Source: Microbacterium sp. Nx66
GTDB lineage: Bacteria > Actinomycetota > Actinomycetes > Actinomycetales > Microbacteriaceae
Direction of reading: 5' to 3'
DNA length: 64,000 nt
Assembly: GCF_904066215.1 (NCBI RefSeq)
Contig: NZ_LR880474.1
Span: forward strand, 2,728,001-2,792,000
Positions within the stretch are counted from its first letter, which is position 1, and each line of letters opens with the position of its first letter. Below the pieces are notes generated by a model. The model was given only the letters and a program-made list of their open reading frames with translations, ran no database searches and was not told the origin of the DNA. This document shows, one piece after another, positions 62,710 through 64,000 of the stretch. A program made the position numbers and the translations under genes.

Positions 62710-64000
62710 TCACTCGCCGCGGGAGACGCGCACCATCTCGTCGCGCGGGACGACCTTCACGCGTGCCCGCTCCTGGGGCGCGCCGAGGCCGATCTCGTGC
62801 TCGTCGAGGCGGTGCCAGCCGTCCAGATCGGTCCAGGCGACGCCGCGCTCGGCGAGCAGTGCCGGGATGGCCTCCTCGGACGGGTCCTCCGGGTGCCACC
62901 ACGACCCCTGGTCGTTGATGAGGTGCCGGACGGTCTCCATGGCGTCGGACTTCGTGTGGCCGATGAGGCCGACCGGGCCGCGCTTGATCCAGCCGGTCGC
63001 GTACACGCCGGGCACGCGATCGTTGGAGTCCTTCGCGAGCACCTGGCCCTCGTGGTTCGGGATGACGCCGTGCTTCTTGTCGAAGGGGACACCGGGCAGC
63101 GGCGAGCCGAAGTAGCCGATCGCGCGGTACAGCGCCTGCACGGGCACCTCGCGCAGCTCCCCGGTGCCGACCGCACCGCCCTGGCCGTCCGGCTGGGTGC
63201 GCTCGTACACGAGGGCCGCGACACGGCCGTTCTCGTCGGTGCGGACCTCGACCGGGCGGGCCCAGAAATGCAGGTGCAGGCGGCGCGATGCTGTGCCGCC
63301 GGCATTGTTGACGGAGTCGCGCGTGCGCCACGACTGCAGGATGCGGTCGATGACCATGACCTGCTTGTTGCTCGCGACCGCGTCCTTCGAGGCCTCGTCG
63401 TAGTCGAAGTCCTCGTCGTAGACGACCATGTCGACGTCGCGCAGCTCCCCCAGTTCGCGGAGCTCCAGCGGCGTGAACTTCACCTGAGCCGGGCCGCGGC
63501 GGCCGAACACGTGCACGTCCGTGACGGCGCTCGCCTTGAGGCCCTCGTACACGTTCTCGGGGACCTCGGTGACGAGGAGGTCTTCGGCGTGCTTCGCGAG
63601 CATGCGGGAGACGTCGAGGGCGACGTTGCCGTTGCCGAGGACCGCCACCGACGCGGCGTCCAGCGGCCACTCGCGCGGCACGTCGGGGTGCCCGTCGAAC
63701 CAGCTCACGTAGTCGGCGGCGCCGTAGGAGCCCACCGCGTCGATGCCGGGGATGTCCAGCGACGTGTCGCGGATCGCTCCGGTAGCGAAGATGACCGCGT
63801 TGTAGTGCTTCTTGAGGTCGTCGAGCGTGATGTCCTCACCGAAGCGGACGTTGCCGAAGAGGCGGATGTCGCCGCGGTCGAGCACGTCGCGCAGGGCGGT
63901 GATGATGCCCTTGATGCGGGGATGGTCGGGGGCGACGCCGTACCGGACGAGTCCGTACGGGGCGGGGAGCTGCTCGAACAGGTCGATGGACACGTCGAAC
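62710..64000 (-). CDS. Ferredoxin-NADP(+) reductase, FprA type (5' end beyond the window)
   Basis: About 430 residues visible; the N-terminal FAD Rossmann motif is cut off. LFEQLPAPYGLVRYGVAPDHPRIK, the NADP-binding VAVLGNGNVALDVSRML and ATGWIKRGPVGLIGHTKSDA match FprA/adrenodoxin-reductase proteins. It would transfer electrons between NADPH and ferredoxins. No redox partner gene is in view. Confidence 0.92.
   Translation of the reverse strand, partial: FDVSIDLFEQLPAPYGLVRYGVAPDHPRIKGIITALRDVLDRGDIRLFGNVRFGEDITLDDLKKHYNAVIFATGAIRDTSLDIPGIDAVGSYGAADYVSWFDGHPDVPREWPLDAASVAVLGNGNVALDVSRMLAKHAEDLLVTEVPENVYEGLKASAVTDVHVFGRRGPAQVKFTPLELRELGELRDVDMVVYDEDFDYDEASKDAVASNKQVMVIDRILQSWRTRDSVNNAGGTASRRLHLHFWARPVEVRTDENGRVAALVYERTQPDGQGGAVGTGELREVPVQALYRAIGYFGSPLPGVPFDKKHGVIPNHEGQVLAKDSNDRVPGVYATGWIKRGPVGLIGHTKSDAMETVRHLINDQGSWWHPEDPSEEAIPALLAERGVAWTDLDGWHRLDEHEIGLGAPQERARVKVVPRDEMVRVSRGE

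Overview
The window is high-GC actinobacterial DNA. The order of the ribosomal-protein genes, the DUF7882-type and DUF6121-type proteins and the overall style of the genes point to Microbacteriaceae, most likely Microbacterium. No rRNA or tRNA gene was found.

1-12.9 kb, metabolism and transport. The 5' part of murB and a pair of MaoC-fold dehydratase genes come first. Next, reading on the minus strand, is a six-gene operon: SIS deglycase, sugar-binding lipoprotein, two permeases, PfkB kinase and a GntR/UTRA regulator. The kinase plus deglycase pair indicates uptake and breakdown of fructoselysine-type Amadori compounds. A TSUP exporter and a tctC-tctB-tctA tricarboxylate uptake operon follow. 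Divergent from tctC is an unusual regulator: a CitA-like membrane sensor joined in frame to the CitB-like DNA-binding domain, with no kinase and no receiver domain.

12.9-35.3 kb, ribosomal and transcription genes, all on the minus strand. In transcription order these are the str operon (rpsL-rpsG-fusA-tuf), a small helical-protein gene, a long S10 leader, S10 (rpsJ to rpsQ), spc (rplN to rplO, secY, adk, map), a DsbA-like gene, and infA-rpmJ-rpsM-rpsK-rpoA-rplQ. rpsN (uS14) is missing from its usual place between rplE and rpsH. A dispersed repeat with the core GAGCC[C/T]GTCGAAG occurs six times in these operons, once inside the adk reading frame.

35.4-45 kb. Envelope and small membrane proteins, a PadR regulator with its membrane partner, a malEFG-like operon with LacI-type operator sites, a lipoprotein, a Nudix gene remnant, an esterase and yajQ.

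45.04-59.53 kb, an integrated element of about 14.5 kb. It lies between two copies of a 15-bp core (GTTCATCAACTACCG) at the 3' end of yajQ, and matching pairs of direct repeats sit near both ends. It carries a tyrosine integrase, a phage-like repressor with a divergent switch, an excisionase-like protein, an Lsr2-like protein, a replication-initiator-like protein followed by 22-bp iterons, a lone tape-measure gene with a broken phage structural gene behind it, and several small unknown genes. It has no capsid, portal or terminase gene. It is either a decayed prophage or a phage-satellite or plasmid-like element. The original yajQ terminator now lies beyond its right end.

59.5-64 kb. A GntR regulator, an alpha/beta hydrolase, a duplicated-domain lipoprotein, and a ferredoxin-NADP reductase-like gene cut by the window edge.
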